Program-made: the position numbers and the translations under genes
The notes under the pieces: generated by a model
The model's input: only the letters and a program-made list of their open reading frames with translations
Told to the model about the DNA's origin: nothing
Database searches by the model: none
Origin: CAWKEY01 sp963848675
Lineage (GTDB): Bacteria > Pseudomonadota > Gammaproteobacteria > Methylococcales > Methylomonadaceae
DNA length: 64,000 nt
Assembly: GCA_963848675.1 (NCBI GenBank)
Contig: CAWKEY010000026.1
Span: forward strand, 62,001 to 126,000
Direction of reading: 5' to 3'
Shown here: positions 37,307-46,981 of the stretch, in pieces
Layout: each line of letters starts with the position of its first letter
How positions within the stretch are numbered: the first letter of the stretch is position 1

Positions 37307-38383
37307 ATGAGCTTACACGTATTGTCCCCGATTAAAATCGGCCCTTATCTTTTGCCTAACCGGGTCGTCATGGCGCCTCTGACTCGGATGCGCGCGCCGG
37401 AGCAAATTCCGACTGAACTGATGAAAACGTACTATGTGCAACGCGCCAGCGCCGGCTTGATTATTTCCGAAGCCTCACCCATATCGCCGCTTGGTGTCGG
37501 CTATCCGGCTACGCCCGGCATCTTTAACCAGGAGCAGGTGGAAGGCTGGAAGATGATCACGGATGCGATCCATGCCGCCAACGGCCGTATCTTCCTGCAA
37601 CTGTGGCACGTCGGCAGAATTTCCCATCCCGATTATCATAACGGCGATCTGCCCGTAGCGCCCTCGGCTATTGCCCCTAAAGGCGAAGCCGTAACTCCCC
37701 AGGGCATGAAAGCGTTCGTCACGCCGCGCGCTTTGGAAATCAATGAAATACCCGAGATTGTCGGCCAATATCGCCAGGCGGCACAAAATGCGCTGGCTGC
37801 CGGATTTGACGGCGTTGAAATTCACAGCGCCAATGGCTATCTGCCGGATCAGTTTCTGCGCGACGGCAGCAACCAACGCACCGACGCTTACGGCGGCAGC
37901 CCCGAAAATCGAGCCCGGTTTCTGCTCGAAATCACCGATGCGGTAACGGCTGTTTGGGGTGCGGATCGCGTCGGCATCCGCCTGTCACCGAGCGGTACTT
38001 TCAACGATATGAGCGATTCCGATCCGGAATCGATTTTTATTTATTTGCTGGGTCAACTCAACCGGTTTGGACTGGCCTATCTGCACATCGTCGATGCCCT
38101 GGAAAGCGACATCCGGCATGGCGCCAAGGTTGTTGATCTAGCAGTGTTACGCCAGGCCTATAAGGGAAACATCATCGTCTGTGGCGGTTATGACCTGGAG
38201 CAGGCGGAACGGGCGCTTGCGCAAAACCTGGCCGATGCAGTGGCCTTTGGGCAGTTGTACATCGCCAATCCGGATCTGGTCGAACGCTTTCGGCAAAACG
38301 CCGCCTTGAACATGCCAGACCCCACAACGTTCTATGGCGGAAGCGAAAAAGGCTATACCGATTACCCGTTTTTGGGCGGTTAA
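37307..38383 (+). CDS. nemA: Old yellow enzyme-family alkene reductase (NemA-like)
   Basis: FMN-dependent reductase of N-ethylmaleimide and other activated alkenes, cytoplasmic. The 358 residues match the family: RVVMAPLTRMRA, QLWHVGRISHPDY, the substrate/FMN-binding HSANGYLPDQFLRDGSNQRTDAYGGS, VGIRLSPSGTFNDM, and FGQLYIANPDLVERF near the end. It stands alone after the second hsdM. A REP-type hairpin lies downstream. No regulator was found beside it. Confidence 0.92.
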   Translation: MSLHVLSPIKIGPYLLPNRVVMAPLTRMRAPEQIPTELMKTYYVQRASAGLIISEASPISPLGVGYPATPGIFNQEQVEGWKMITDAIHAANGRIFLQLWHVGRISHPDYHNGDLPVAPSAIAPKGEAVTPQGMKAFVTPRALEINEIPEIVGQYRQAAQNALAAGFDGVEIHSANGYLPDQFLRDGSNQRTDAYGGSPENRARFLLEITDAVTAVWGADRVGIRLSPSGTFNDMSDSDPESIFIYLLGQLNRFGLAYLHIVDALESDIRHGAKVVDLAVLRQAYKGNIIVCGGYDLEQAERALAQNLADAVAFGQLYIANPDLVERFRQNAALNMPDPTTFYGGSEKGYTDYPFLGG

Positions 38384-38424
38384 TGGAACTGCTTGGTAAT
38401 GCGCACGAAATAAGTTGAGCAAGT

Positions 38425-38469
38425 GTAGGTGCGAATTTATTCGCACGGTGCGGATAAATCCGCACCTAC
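38425..38469. repeat. REP-type hairpin, second copy
   Basis: GTAGGTGCGAATTTATTCGCAC and its inverted partner around a short loop, nearly identical to the inner hairpin of the element at 11615-11659. Confidence 0.75.
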
Positions 38470-38567
38470 ACAGAAAATGGCAAATTCAGAAACAGGCATT
38501 TCCATATTTGCCAGATGGTGGATTATCTTTTAATGACAGTATTCATATTCGACCAGAACGCTGCCAC

Positions 38568-39257
38568 TCATTCTTCCGTACTACCCAGATACCGGTAGAT
38601 CACAGCACCCAGTATCGCGCCGATGATGGGCGCAACCCAAAACAGCCATAATTGTCCTACTGCCCAATCGCCTACGAAAAAAGCCACGCCGGTGCTGCGT
38701 GCAGGGTTGACCGAGGTGTTGGTTACCGGAATGCTGATCAGGTGAATCAAGGTCAGGCAAAGACCGATAGCAATAGGCGCCAGGCCTTGTGGGGCACGCG
38801 GATCGGTCGCGCCGAGAATGACCAGCAAAAACATCATGGTCATCACGACCTCGGTAATCAAAGCCGAAAACAAGGAATAACCGCCTGGTGAATGCTCTCC
38901 GTAGCCGTTGGACGCAAATCCGGCAGTAACATCAAAGCCGGCCTTGCCGCTGGCGATAAGATAAAGCACCCCGCCCGCGACCAAAGCACCAACAACCTGA
39001 GCAATGATATAAGGCAGCAGTTTGTTTGCAGGGAAACGGCCACCGGCCCAAAGGCCAACGGAAACGGCCGGGTTAAGATGGCAGCCGGAGATATGGCCAA
39101 TCGCGAAAGCCATGGTCAATACGGTCAGACCAAATGCCAGTGAAACACCGAGTAAACCAATACCTACCTCAGGAAACGCAGCCGCCAACACGGCACTTCC
39201 ACACCCGCCAAGAACCAGCCAAAAAGTTCCGAAGAATTCAGCAAAATAGCTTTTCAT
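38568..39257 (-). CDS. aqpZ: Aquaporin Z
   Basis: A 229-residue six-helix channel with both NPA motifs (HLNPAVSVGL, TSVNPARSTG). The Arg after the second NPA is typical of water-selective channels. Start MKSYFAEFFGTFWLV is standard for the family. Convergent to nemA and divergent from lhr. Confidence 0.95.
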   Translation of the reverse strand: MKSYFAEFFGTFWLVLGGCGSAVLAAAFPEVGIGLLGVSLAFGLTVLTMAFAIGHISGCHLNPAVSVGLWAGGRFPANKLLPYIIAQVVGALVAGGVLYLIASGKAGFDVTAGFASNGYGEHSPGGYSLFSALITEVVMTMMFLLVILGATDPRAPQGLAPIAIGLCLTLIHLISIPVTNTSVNPARSTGVAFFVGDWAVGQLWLFWVAPIIGAILGAVIYRYLGSTEE

Positions 39258-39480
39258 AATCGCCTCTTTTATTAGTGTTATTAATTGATATGACCAAGCA
39301 TTGATTACCAGGCCAATGTGCCCTCATAATCAACTCGCTCCTCACTATATCCGGTAGACATGTGATGTCAAGCACAAAACACCGTACAATCCGGATCACA
39401 TCTTCAGCCCTCTGAACCTGTTCGGACGAACTTATTTGAGGGTGTCATAATATACCGCTCTATTCAGGCTTAAGGTTTCC

Positions 39481-42400
39481 ATGTCTCCCGTTTTAAGCTC
39501 GTTTCACCCGGTAGTAGCGGACTGGTTTCTCAGTCAATTCGCTGCCCCTTCAGAAGTTCAGATCCAGGCCTGGCCTGCCATTCAGGCCGGGCAATCGACG
39601 CTGATCGCAGCACCAACGGGGTCGGGTAAAACGCTGGCGGCATTTTTGGCGGTCATCGACCAACTGGTCAAACAGGGACTGGCGACTGCATTGCCCGACC
39701 AGTGCCAGGTGCTTTACATCTCGCCGCTGAAGGCCTTATCAAACGACATCCATAAGAATCTGGAAGAACCCTTGACCGGCATCGGCATGGGGCTGCTGGA
39801 AGCCTCCTTGCCCGGCATCGTCATCCGGGCGCAAACGCGGACCGGTGATACCAGCCAGGCCGAACGCGCCGCGATGAAACGGTTTCATCCGCATATCCTG
39901 GTCACCACCCCGGAATCCTTGTTCATCCTGCTGACCTCCGAATCCGGGCGCGACATGCTGAAAAACGTCCGCAGCGTGATTGTGGATGAAATTCATGCGC
40001 TGGCCGGCAACAAACGCGGCGCTCATCTGATGTTGTCGCTGGAACGGCTCACACAATTAACCGGGCAAGCGCCGGTGCGCATCGGCTTGTCAGCGACCCA
40101 AAAACCGCTGACAACCATCGCGCACTATTTGACCGGTGATCGGAATGTGCCCTGCACTATCATTGACACGGGCCATGTCAGGCAGCGCGATTTGCTGGTT
40201 GAAGTCACCAGCTCGCCGCTCGAAGCGATCATGGCCAATGAAGTCTGGACCGAAATTTATGACCGCCTTGAACAGTTGATTAACGAACATCACACCACGT
40301 TGATTTTCGTCAACACGCGGCGACTGGCGGAACGGGCCGCTGCCGCGCTGGCGGATCGACTGGGTGAAGCGGCTGTCACGGCGCATCACGGCAGTCTTGC
40401 CAAGGAACACCGGTTATCGGCCGAACATCGCCTGAAACAGGGGCAATTGAAGGCCTTGGTGGCAACAGCTTCATTGGAGCTCGGCATCGATATCGGCGAT
40501 GTCGATCTGGTCTGCCAGCTGGGATCGCCGCATTCGATTGCGGCATTTTTGCAGCGCGTCGGCCGCTCCGGCCATAGCCTGGACGCCATTCCCAAGGGCC
40601 GGTTATTTCCTTTGTCGCGCAACGATTTACTGGAATGCGCCGCCCTGTTGAACGCGATTGCCAAAGACCAGCTCGATAGCATTCAAATCCCCGATCAGCC
40701 GCTCGACGTGCTGGCGCAACAAATCGTTGCCGAGGTCGCCTGCCGGGAGTGGGGCGAACAGGCGCTGTACCAGTCCATAACAAAAGCCTGGCCTTATCGT
40801 GCATTGACGCTGGCTCAGTACACGGCTGTCGTTAAAATGCTGAGCGACGGCTATCACACGCGGCGCGGGCGGCGCGGCGCCTATTTGCACCGCGATGTCG
40901 TTCACGGCGTGCTGCGGCCGCGCAAAGGCGCCCGCTTGACCGCTATCATGAACGGTGGAGCAATACCGGATCAGTTCGATTACGATGTCATCTTACAGCC
41001 GGAAGGTTTGTTTATCGGCACCTTGAACGAAGATTTCGCGTTCGAGAGCATAGCGGGCGATATTTTTCAGCTCGGCAATAGCTCCTACCGGATGCTCAAA
41101 ATCGAACAAGGCAAGGTTTTTGTCGAGGACGCGCACGGCCAGCCGCCCAATATCCCGTTCTGGTTCGGTGAAGCGCCCGGCCGCAGCAACGAACTATCGG
41201 CGGCGGTATCGGAGTTGACGGCCACTATCGATCGGCTGCTGGAACTGGGAGACGATGCCGCTCGCCAGTTTATCTACCATGAGTTGGCCTTGCCGCCCGC
41301 AGCGGCCGAGCAGTTATACGATTATCTGGCCACCGCCAAAGCCGCACTGACGGTGCTGCCGACGTTTAACACTATTATTTTTGAACGTTTTTTTGATGAA
41401 ACCGGCGATATGCATTTCGTCATCCATTCGGTTTACGGTTCCCGGATCAATAAAGCCTGGGGCCTGGCATTGCGCAAGCGCTTTTGCCGACGTTTCAATT
41501 TCGAACTGCAGGCCGCCGCCGACGAAAATAATATCGTCCTGTCCCTGGGACCTACGCATAGCTTCCCATTGAGTGAGCCCGCCGGTTATCTGAAGGCGGA
41601 AACCGTTGAAAGTGTTCTGACCCAGGCGCTGCTGGCTGCACCTATGTTTCCGACGCGCTGGCGCTGGGTTGCCAATACCGCCTTGGCCGTGCCTCGCAAC
41701 CGTGCCGGAAAAAAAGTGCCGGCGCCTTTTCAAAGAAACGATGCCGAAGACTTGATCGCCATCATTTTTCCGGATCAGCTGGCCTGTTTCGAAAATATCG
41801 CCGGAGAGCGCGAAGTGCCGGATCATCCGCTGGTCAACCAAACGCTCTGGGACTGTCTTCATGAACTGATGGATATCGACGGTTTAAAGCAATTGCTAGG
41901 CGGCATCGAAAACGGCAGCATCCAAATTATTACCCGCGACTTGACCAGCCCGTCACCGATGGCTCAGGAGATCATTAGCGCGAAGCCTTATGCCTTTCTC
42001 GATGATGCGCCGGCAGAAGAAAGGCGAACCCTGGCGATACAGCAACGCCGTTTCGGCAGTCCTCAGGAAGCCGCTGAAATCGGCCGCTTGAATCCTGAAG
42101 CCATCGAACGCGTCCGGCTCGAAGCCTGGCCTGAAACCCAGAATGCAGATGAATTGCACGATGCTTTGGTCATTCTCGGCTTCATGACCGAACAGGAAGG
42201 CGAGCGCGGCCCGTTATCAAAGCAGCCGCATCCGGTAAGCCAAAGCGCAGCAGACATGCTTAACGTTTTACAAAACAACCAAAGGGCAACCGTCCTGACC
42301 TTGGCGCATGGTCAGCGGCTCTGGGTGGCAGCCGAACGTCTGCACGAATGTCAGATGCTGTTTCCGGACGCAAGCCTATCCCCTGCCATAGCGCCGGTAC

Positions 42401-43761
42401 CGGCAGAAAAGCCTTTAGCCTACGAAGACATTTTGCGGGACATTATCCGCAGCCGCATGGAGGGGCTTGGTCCTGTCACCGCCGAACAGCTCGCTCAACC
42501 CTTGGGGATCGCTACGTCAAAAATCGAGCTGGCCTTATTGGCTCTGGAACAGCAGGGCATCGTGCTGCAAGGTCAGTACACGCCCAGTGCACAAGCCATC
42601 GAATGGTGTGAACGGGGCTTGTTGGCGCGCATACACCGCTACACGTTAAAACAGTTACGCAGTGAAATAGAACCGGTAGCGCCATCCGACTTTATGCGCT
42701 TTTTGTTCCGCTGGCATGGGCTGCATGACCCTGTCGCCGGCGAAGCCGGACTGGCAAAGGTTTTGCAGCAGTTAGAGGGCTGCAATCTGCCCGCTTCCTG
42801 TTGGGAAACAGAGATATTGGCCAAGCGGGTAAAGCCCTATTTTGCTTCTGAGCTTGATCAACTGTGCACGACCGGCCGGTTTATCTGGTTAAGACTAAAA
42901 CAGCTTGGCGAAAGTAGTCCGAAATCGGCCGGAAAAACCACGCCCATTGCGCTGATCTCGCGCGCCAATATGGACTACTGGCGGCATTTATCTCCCCTCC
43001 CCGATAAAGCCGCACTGGAATTGTCCGGCAACGCCCTGAAAGTGTATGCCGCATTAAAAGAATGGGGCGCCAGTTTTTTTCAGGAACTGATGCGCGAAAC
43101 CGGCCTGCTGAAAACGCAACTCGAAGAAGCGCTGGGTGAATTGGCTGCCTGCGGCTTGATTACCGCCGACAGCTTTCAGGGTCTACGCATGCTGGTGATG
43201 CCGCAAAAAATCCTGCACCGGCGCAGCAGACGCTACCCCGCCCATGATCCGATGGCGGCGGCAGGCCGATGGTCATTATTGCGTCCATCCCGAGCCCCCT
43301 TTGCAGACAGCTATGAACACGTCGAACATATCGCCCGGACTTTGCTGCTGCGTTATGGCGTGGTGTTCCGCAAAGTGCTCGAACGGGAAGAAGGCATCCC
43401 CAGCTGGCGGGAATTGCTTTATGTCTACCGGCGGCTGGAAGCGCGCGGCGACATCCGCGGCGGCCGTTTCGTACAAGGCTTTGCCGGCGAACAATTCGCC
43501 CTGCCCGATGCGCTCAGCCTGCTAAAAGACATCCGCAAAATGTCCAAAGCAGCCGAGCTGACCGTACTCAGTGCGGCCGATCCGTTAAATCTGACCGGCA
43601 TTATTACCCCCGGCAACCGGATAGCGTCGTCATCAAGCCAGCGCCTGGTCTACCGGGAAGGCGTACCCATGGCGCACGGCTCGCGCAGCACGATCCATTA
43701 TCTACAGACTTTCGATGCCGAACATCAATGGCAATTGAGATGGGCGTTGATGGGGAATTAG
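39481..43761 (+). CDS. lhr: Lhr-type ATP-dependent helicase
   Basis: Large superfamily 2 helicase linked to DNA repair, 1426 residues, close to the size of the long bacterial form. Walker A APTGSGKT (44-51), DEIH box VDEIHAL (169-172), QRVGRSGHS for motif VI, then the Lhr winged-helix and C-terminal domains (SVYGSRINKAWGLAL is a core hallmark). The C-terminal half contains repeated winged-helix-like segments. Intact and monocistronic. Downstream the strand-neutral gap holds two short 'ggtacgc' repeats and then the integron cassettes. Confidence 0.93.
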   Translation: MSPVLSSFHPVVADWFLSQFAAPSEVQIQAWPAIQAGQSTLIAAPTGSGKTLAAFLAVIDQLVKQGLATALPDQCQVLYISPLKALSNDIHKNLEEPLTGIGMGLLEASLPGIVIRAQTRTGDTSQAERAAMKRFHPHILVTTPESLFILLTSESGRDMLKNVRSVIVDEIHALAGNKRGAHLMLSLERLTQLTGQAPVRIGLSATQKPLTTIAHYLTGDRNVPCTIIDTGHVRQRDLLVEVTSSPLEAIMANEVWTEIYDRLEQLINEHHTTLIFVNTRRLAERAAAALADRLGEAAVTAHHGSLAKEHRLSAEHRLKQGQLKALVATASLELGIDIGDVDLVCQLGSPHSIAAFLQRVGRSGHSLDAIPKGRLFPLSRNDLLECAALLNAIAKDQLDSIQIPDQPLDVLAQQIVAEVACREWGEQALYQSITKAWPYRALTLAQYTAVVKMLSDGYHTRRGRRGAYLHRDVVHGVLRPRKGARLTAIMNGGAIPDQFDYDVILQPEGLFIGTLNEDFAFESIAGDIFQLGNSSYRMLKIEQGKVFVEDAHGQPPNIPFWFGEAPGRSNELSAAVSELTATIDRLLELGDDAARQFIYHELALPPAAAEQLYDYLATAKAALTVLPTFNTIIFERFFDETGDMHFVIHSVYGSRINKAWGLALRKRFCRRFNFELQAAADENNIVLSLGPTHSFPLSEPAGYLKAETVESVLTQALLAAPMFPTRWRWVANTALAVPRNRAGKKVPAPFQRNDAEDLIAIIFPDQLACFENIAGEREVPDHPLVNQTLWDCLHELMDIDGLKQLLGGIENGSIQIITRDLTSPSPMAQEIISAKPYAFLDDAPAEERRTLAIQQRRFGSPQEAAEIGRLNPEAIERVRLEAWPETQNADELHDALVILGFMTEQEGERGPLSKQPHPVSQSAADMLNVLQNNQRATVLTLAHGQRLWVAAERLHECQMLFPDASLSPAIAPVPAEKPLAYEDILRDIIRSRMEGLGPVTAEQLAQPLGIATSKIELALLALEQQGIVLQGQYTPSAQAIEWCERGLLARIHRYTLKQLRSEIEPVAPSDFMRFLFRWHGLHDPVAGEAGLAKVLQQLEGCNLPASCWETEILAKRVKPYFASELDQLCTTGRFIWLRLKQLGESSPKSAGKTTPIALISRANMDYWRHLSPLPDKAALELSGNALKVYAALKEWGASFFQELMRETGLLKTQLEEALGELAACGLITADSFQGLRMLVMPQKILHRRSRRYPAHDPMAAAGRWSLLRPSRAPFADSYEHVEHIARTLLLRYGVVFRKVLEREEGIPSWRELLYVYRRLEARGDIRGGRFVQGFAGEQFALPDALSLLKDIRKMSKAAELTVLSAADPLNLTGIITPGNRIASSSSQRLVYREGVPMAHGSRSTIHYLQTFDAEHQWQLRWALMGN

Positions 43762-43927
43762 CGGTATTTTGTTATTGCCACCAAAGTCGGAGGGGGCTGC
43801 ATAATCCCATCCAGCGGAATATATAGAAGAATCTTAGTAGGGTATGCATCGCGTACCATTTCCAAAGCGTTCAGATGAAATTAAGCTCCAAAAAGGTACG
43901 CAGTGCGTACCCTACAGGGCTTTAGAG

Positions 43928-43987
43928 GTATAACGTTTGACTTAAGCGGCTGGCCGTAGGCCAGTCCGCTTGAAGGAAGGGTTGGGC
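43928..43987 (-). repeat. Integron attC site 1 (60 bp)
   Basis: Read on the minus strand it starts GCCCAAC, ends GTTATAC, and forms the imperfect hairpin TTCAAGCGGACTGGCC / GGCCAGCCGCTTAA with one extrahelical base. This is the characteristic layout of a short attC recombination site. It lies directly downstream of the gene at 43994-44626. Confidence 0.85.
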
Positions 43988-43993
43988 GTCATC

Positions 43994-44626
43994 TCACGTA
44001 CCTACGCTATCCAGCACTTCGCGGCAGTACGCGTGAAGCCCGCGCTGAAAGACTTCGGCGATGCCGAAAATTTGCTGGCTTTCCATGAGCCATGACAAGA
44101 TGCGGTCGATATCCGCAACGTCGTAATAGTCTCGAATTTCAGTGCTCCGTCGGATATCGGAGGTGGTCATTTCATCGAGCATGACGGATCCATAGGACAT
44201 CTCCTGTGGATCCGTGTTGGGGCGAAAAATGACGGTTACCTCCCCGATTCGCGAAGGAGTCGGTTTCGTATGAACGTTGAGGTGCCTCAGCATGTACATG
44301 AGATGAACTAACGGATTGGCCGAGCCAGCCAAGGTCGGTGGCTTAACTCTGCGACCAGAAAGCTTGAATCCCCGACGAGCGGCGTCCTCCATTGCGTAGA
44401 GTTCATTGAGGCCCGCACGAAGCATTGCGTCATTTCGCCAACTTTCGCCATCCTCTTTGGCCGCAAAGAAGAACATGATCGACGATCTAGCCCGATCGTA
44501 GAACTCGCGAAGACTTTCATCGGAGCGGAGTCGTTCATCGACATCGCTATCGAGTCGAACGATGATGCCCGCGTACTCGATGATAGGTAGCAGAGCGAAA
44601 TCAAGTGACCGAAACTTCTTGCTCAT
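43994..44626 (-). CDS. Integron cassette protein of unknown function
   Basis: A 210-residue protein. I chose ATG 44626 (MSKKFRSLDF); an in-frame TTG at 44635 lies inside the attC core. No family was recognised. The sequence is helical and contains R114-HLNV-H119 (R-x4-H), which matches the spacing of the active motif of HEPN ribonucleases. This may be coincidence. It starts four bases after an attC site and is followed by another, so it is a typical single-gene cassette. Confidence 0.7.
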   Translation of the reverse strand: MSKKFRSLDFALLPIIEYAGIIVRLDSDVDERLRSDESLREFYDRARSSIMFFFAAKEDGESWRNDAMLRAGLNELYAMEDAARRGFKLSGRRVKPPTLAGSANPLVHLMYMLRHLNVHTKPTPSRIGEVTVIFRPNTDPQEMSYGSVMLDEMTTSDIRRSTEIRDYYDVADIDRILSWLMESQQIFGIAEVFQRGLHAYCREVLDSVGT

Positions 44627-44629
44627 GAC

Positions 44630-44717
44630 GCCCAACGTCGCAAATCACCGGCGGCGAAAAGCAAAGCGAGGAACGAGCGACGATTTTTGCCGCCCGAGTG
44701 CATTTGCCTTGTTAGGT
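44630..44717 (-). repeat. Integron attC site 2 (88 bp)
   Basis: On the minus strand it begins ACCTAAC (44717-44711) and ends GTTGGGC (44636-44630). The inner arms GCAAATGCACTCGGGCGGC and GCCGCCGGTGATTTGC pair with unpaired extra bases, as in attC sites. Located exactly between the two cassette genes. Confidence 0.88.
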
Positions 44718-44720
44718 TTT

Positions 44721-45467
44721 TTATTCACGAATGCCTGCAGCACGTTCAATTTCATTTAAATTATTTGTCAGTATTTCAACATGCTTTTCTGCATTAAGGG
44801 CCTTGGCAACTGCAACATGTGAAATAAAGCTTCTATAGACATAATTCCATAGATCGTCTGCGTGCTCTTTCATCCTCGGGGTACCCAACATACCTTTGGT
44901 ATGAAAGTGAGGTGGATTTCCACCGTACATATCCATAATTTGTGGTGATGCACCATGCACAAAACCAGAATACGCCTTGCTAATTGTTCTAATTACTTCC
45001 TGGTGGGTACTTGGATCTAGTTCGACTCCCTCTATCTTCGCCAAATATGAATGGATTTTCTTCCTTGGGATCATTGGCCTCTTCTGTTGAGAGTCAATCA
45101 TAGTTCCTGACTCGTCAATTTCCTCTTCCCAGAACGCCTCAAGAAAGCGTTCGTGGAGTTCAGTAATGCTGTCGTTTGTAACAGCATAAACGAGAAACAT
45201 AATATCTTCGTTTGTTTCATCGATAGTGCGATGAAGGATTGCTTGCTCTTGAACAAAACCATTGTTAAGTAGTAGCTGTGCTGCGCGTACAGAGCTTTGA
45301 GCACGAGCTAGCTTCTGTATCATTGCTTGATATATATCCTTTTCTTCGAATCGATAGGCATGGCCGAAGGACAACTCTACGAATTTCGGTTTACTTGGTA
45401 TGGAACGCTCGAAATCTTGGAATGTTCTATCCATTAAATCGAGCATTACATCAATGTCTGTTGCCAT
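44721..45467 (-). CDS. Integron cassette protein of unknown function, DUF5677/AbiV-like in style
   Basis: A 248-residue, strongly helical protein with AQLLLNNGFVQEQAILHRTIDETNEDIMFL and AYSGFVHGASPQIMDMYGG. The 'FVHG' helix is reminiscent of DUF5677/AbiV-like families often linked to defence, but I cannot assign it firmly. ATG 45467 lies 7 bases downstream of the core site GTTAGGT. Its codon use is more AT-rich than the neighbouring core genes, consistent with acquisition. Confidence 0.7.
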   Translation of the reverse strand: MATDIDVMLDLMDRTFQDFERSIPSKPKFVELSFGHAYRFEEKDIYQAMIQKLARAQSSVRAAQLLLNNGFVQEQAILHRTIDETNEDIMFLVYAVTNDSITELHERFLEAFWEEEIDESGTMIDSQQKRPMIPRKKIHSYLAKIEGVELDPSTHQEVIRTISKAYSGFVHGASPQIMDMYGGNPPHFHTKGMLGTPRMKEHADDLWNYVYRSFISHVAVAKALNAEKHVEILTNNLNEIERAAGIRE

Positions 45468-45474
45468 ATTTAGA

Positions 45475-45541
45475 ACCTAACTATTATTAGCAATCCTAAC
45501 AGACGCAAGATATTGCGTCATGTGGTTGTCTAATAATTGGT
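45475..45541 (-). repeat. Integron attC-like site 3, degenerate outer arm
   Basis: On the minus strand it ends in GTTAGGT (45481-45475). The arms TTATTAGACAACC and GGATTGCTAATAA pair with one extra base, and GACGCAA/TTGCGTC forms the tip. The 5' core (ACCAATT) deviates from the consensus, so this is either a decayed attC or a related site. About 190 bases between it and yaiI hold no supported gene. Confidence 0.6.
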
Positions 45542-45730
45542 TAAATATTAAAACCATAGTGTTTTCAATAAAGTATAAGTTTTTAGTGCATCCTAAAATA
45601 AATGTAAATAACATCACTGATAAGCAAGGCCGATTTAGTTGATTGATAGGTCGCATCATAACTTTAATACTCAGTAGCCACAACAACGAATCAGTCAATT
45701 CATGCTGTTTATCTTCAGAATGGTGCGGTC

Positions 45731-46183
45731 TCAACAATGCGTCGCTAAAAATCGATCCAGCGCATTGGCAAAAGCTTGTTTATCCCGTTGCCCAAATACT
45801 GAAGGGCCACCGGAAGCTTGCCCGGTATCGCGCAGCTCGGTCAACAAATCCCGCATTGCCAGGTGTTCCTTGATGTTTTCAAGGGTATACAACTCGCCTC
45901 TGGGGTTTAGCGCATAGGCCTGCTTGGCAACCACTTCGGCAGCCAGGGGAATATCGGCGGTAATGACTAAATCATTGGCCTGACACTGCTGCACGATATA
46001 GCTGTCAGCCTCATCAAAACCACCGGCGACCTGTACGGCTTTGATGAATTGGGAAGGTGGCGTCGCCATTAACCGGTTCGCGACCAATACCAAAGGCAAC
46101 TGTCTGCGTTCTGCCGCCCGGAATAAAATGTCTTTAATCACATTGGGGCAGGCATCGGCATCGATCCATATTTTCAGGGTCAT
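45731..46183 (-). CDS. yaiI: YaiI/YqxD family (DUF188) protein
   Basis: A 150-residue conserved protein of unknown biochemical role with a PIN-like fold. Signatures: IWIDADACPNVIKDILFRAAER, DLVITADIPLAAEVVAKQAYALNPRGELYT and the C-terminal ALDRFL. ATG 46183 is preceded by the ribosome binding site AGGTGA. A GTG three codons upstream lies within that site and is less likely. A shortened copy of its 3' end lies at 51305-51370. Confidence 0.9.
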   Translation of the reverse strand: MTLKIWIDADACPNVIKDILFRAAERRQLPLVLVANRLMATPPSQFIKAVQVAGGFDEADSYIVQQCQANDLVITADIPLAAEVVAKQAYALNPRGELYTLENIKEHLAMRDLLTELRDTGQASGGPSVFGQRDKQAFANALDRFLATHC

Positions 46184-46400
46184 ATTTTTCACCTACAATA
46201 AATTGGGCTTTCAACTCAAGACGGGACAGTTTAATCACAGGTTCAGCATTTCACAGCGGATGCATGGCCAAGCAAAAGCTTCGCTATCCGTTGCTTCAGC
46301 CATCTGTTGATTCAATCAAATCAGTGCGATTCCAAAGTTGAGTTTTAGACCGGATGACCTCATATCTTTTACAACTAAACTACAGCAAAAAGGTCATCCT

Positions 46401-46833
46401 ATGAGTACGCTGCATATTGTTTGTCCCCACTGCGATACGGTAAATCGTATAGCATCCGAGCGCCTGAGCCAGCATCCCCATTGCGGTCAATGTAAGGAGG
46501 CTTTGTTTACAGGGGATCCGCTGGAATTAAACGGCCGAAATTTTCAACGGCACATTGCCCGTAATGATATTCCTGTTGTAGTCGATTTCTGGGCGTCCTG
46601 GTGCGGGCCATGCAAGATGATGGCTCCAGCCTACGCCCAGGCCGCTGTAACACTTGAACCGCAAGTACGCTTGGCCAAACTGAATACTGAACAGGAAGAG
46701 AGTATTGCAGCTAAATTTAATATTCGCAGCATTCCTACGCTTGATAATATTCAAAACCGGTCGTGAAATAGCCCGCCAGTCCGGGGCGATGAATACTACC
46801 GATATTGTTCGCTGGATCAACAGCCATGTTTGA
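46401..46833 (+). pseudogene. trxC: Thioredoxin 2 (TrxC), frameshifted near the 3' end
   Basis: Zinc-binding thioredoxin with an N-terminal CPHCD...CGQCK module and the WCGPC active site in FWASWCGPCKMM. The frame breaks after IRSIPTL. Removing one base (G after CTT, about 46742-46745) restores the expected IIFKTGREIARQSGAMNTTDIVRWINSHV and a stop at 46833. As written, the product lacks the last strand and helix. Housekeeping function and a single-base change make a sequence error quite possible. Confidence 0.88.
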
Positions 46834-46908
46834 GTTAAATGCAGCAAATTTCAATCTTTTATCGACAATAGATATTGTTCGAAATTGTGCCCGAGATAAT
46901 GGCTCCCG

Positions 46909-46976
46909 CCCCGTCCGCAGGGTTTCAAATATGTTTCAAAGAAAGCGGGAGCATCAAAAAGTTCGGGACGGGGTTA
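46909..46976. repeat. 68-bp repeat, left copy flanking the AlbA_2 gene
   Basis: Starts CCCCGTCCGCAGGGTTTC and ends GGGACGGGGTTA, so its ends are complementary and can form a hairpin. It is a near-identical direct copy of 47889-47956, with only a handful of mismatches. Confidence 0.8.
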
Positions 46977-46981
46977 TTGAA

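Noticed and set aside
45278..45490. 70-residue plus-strand frame across the cassette gene start
   Set aside because: Antisense to the cassette gene.
45477..45737. 86-residue minus-strand frame between yaiI and the cassettes
   Set aside because: Ends inside the attC-like hairpin, no ribosome binding site, unlikely composition. A real small cassette gene cannot be excluded but has no support.
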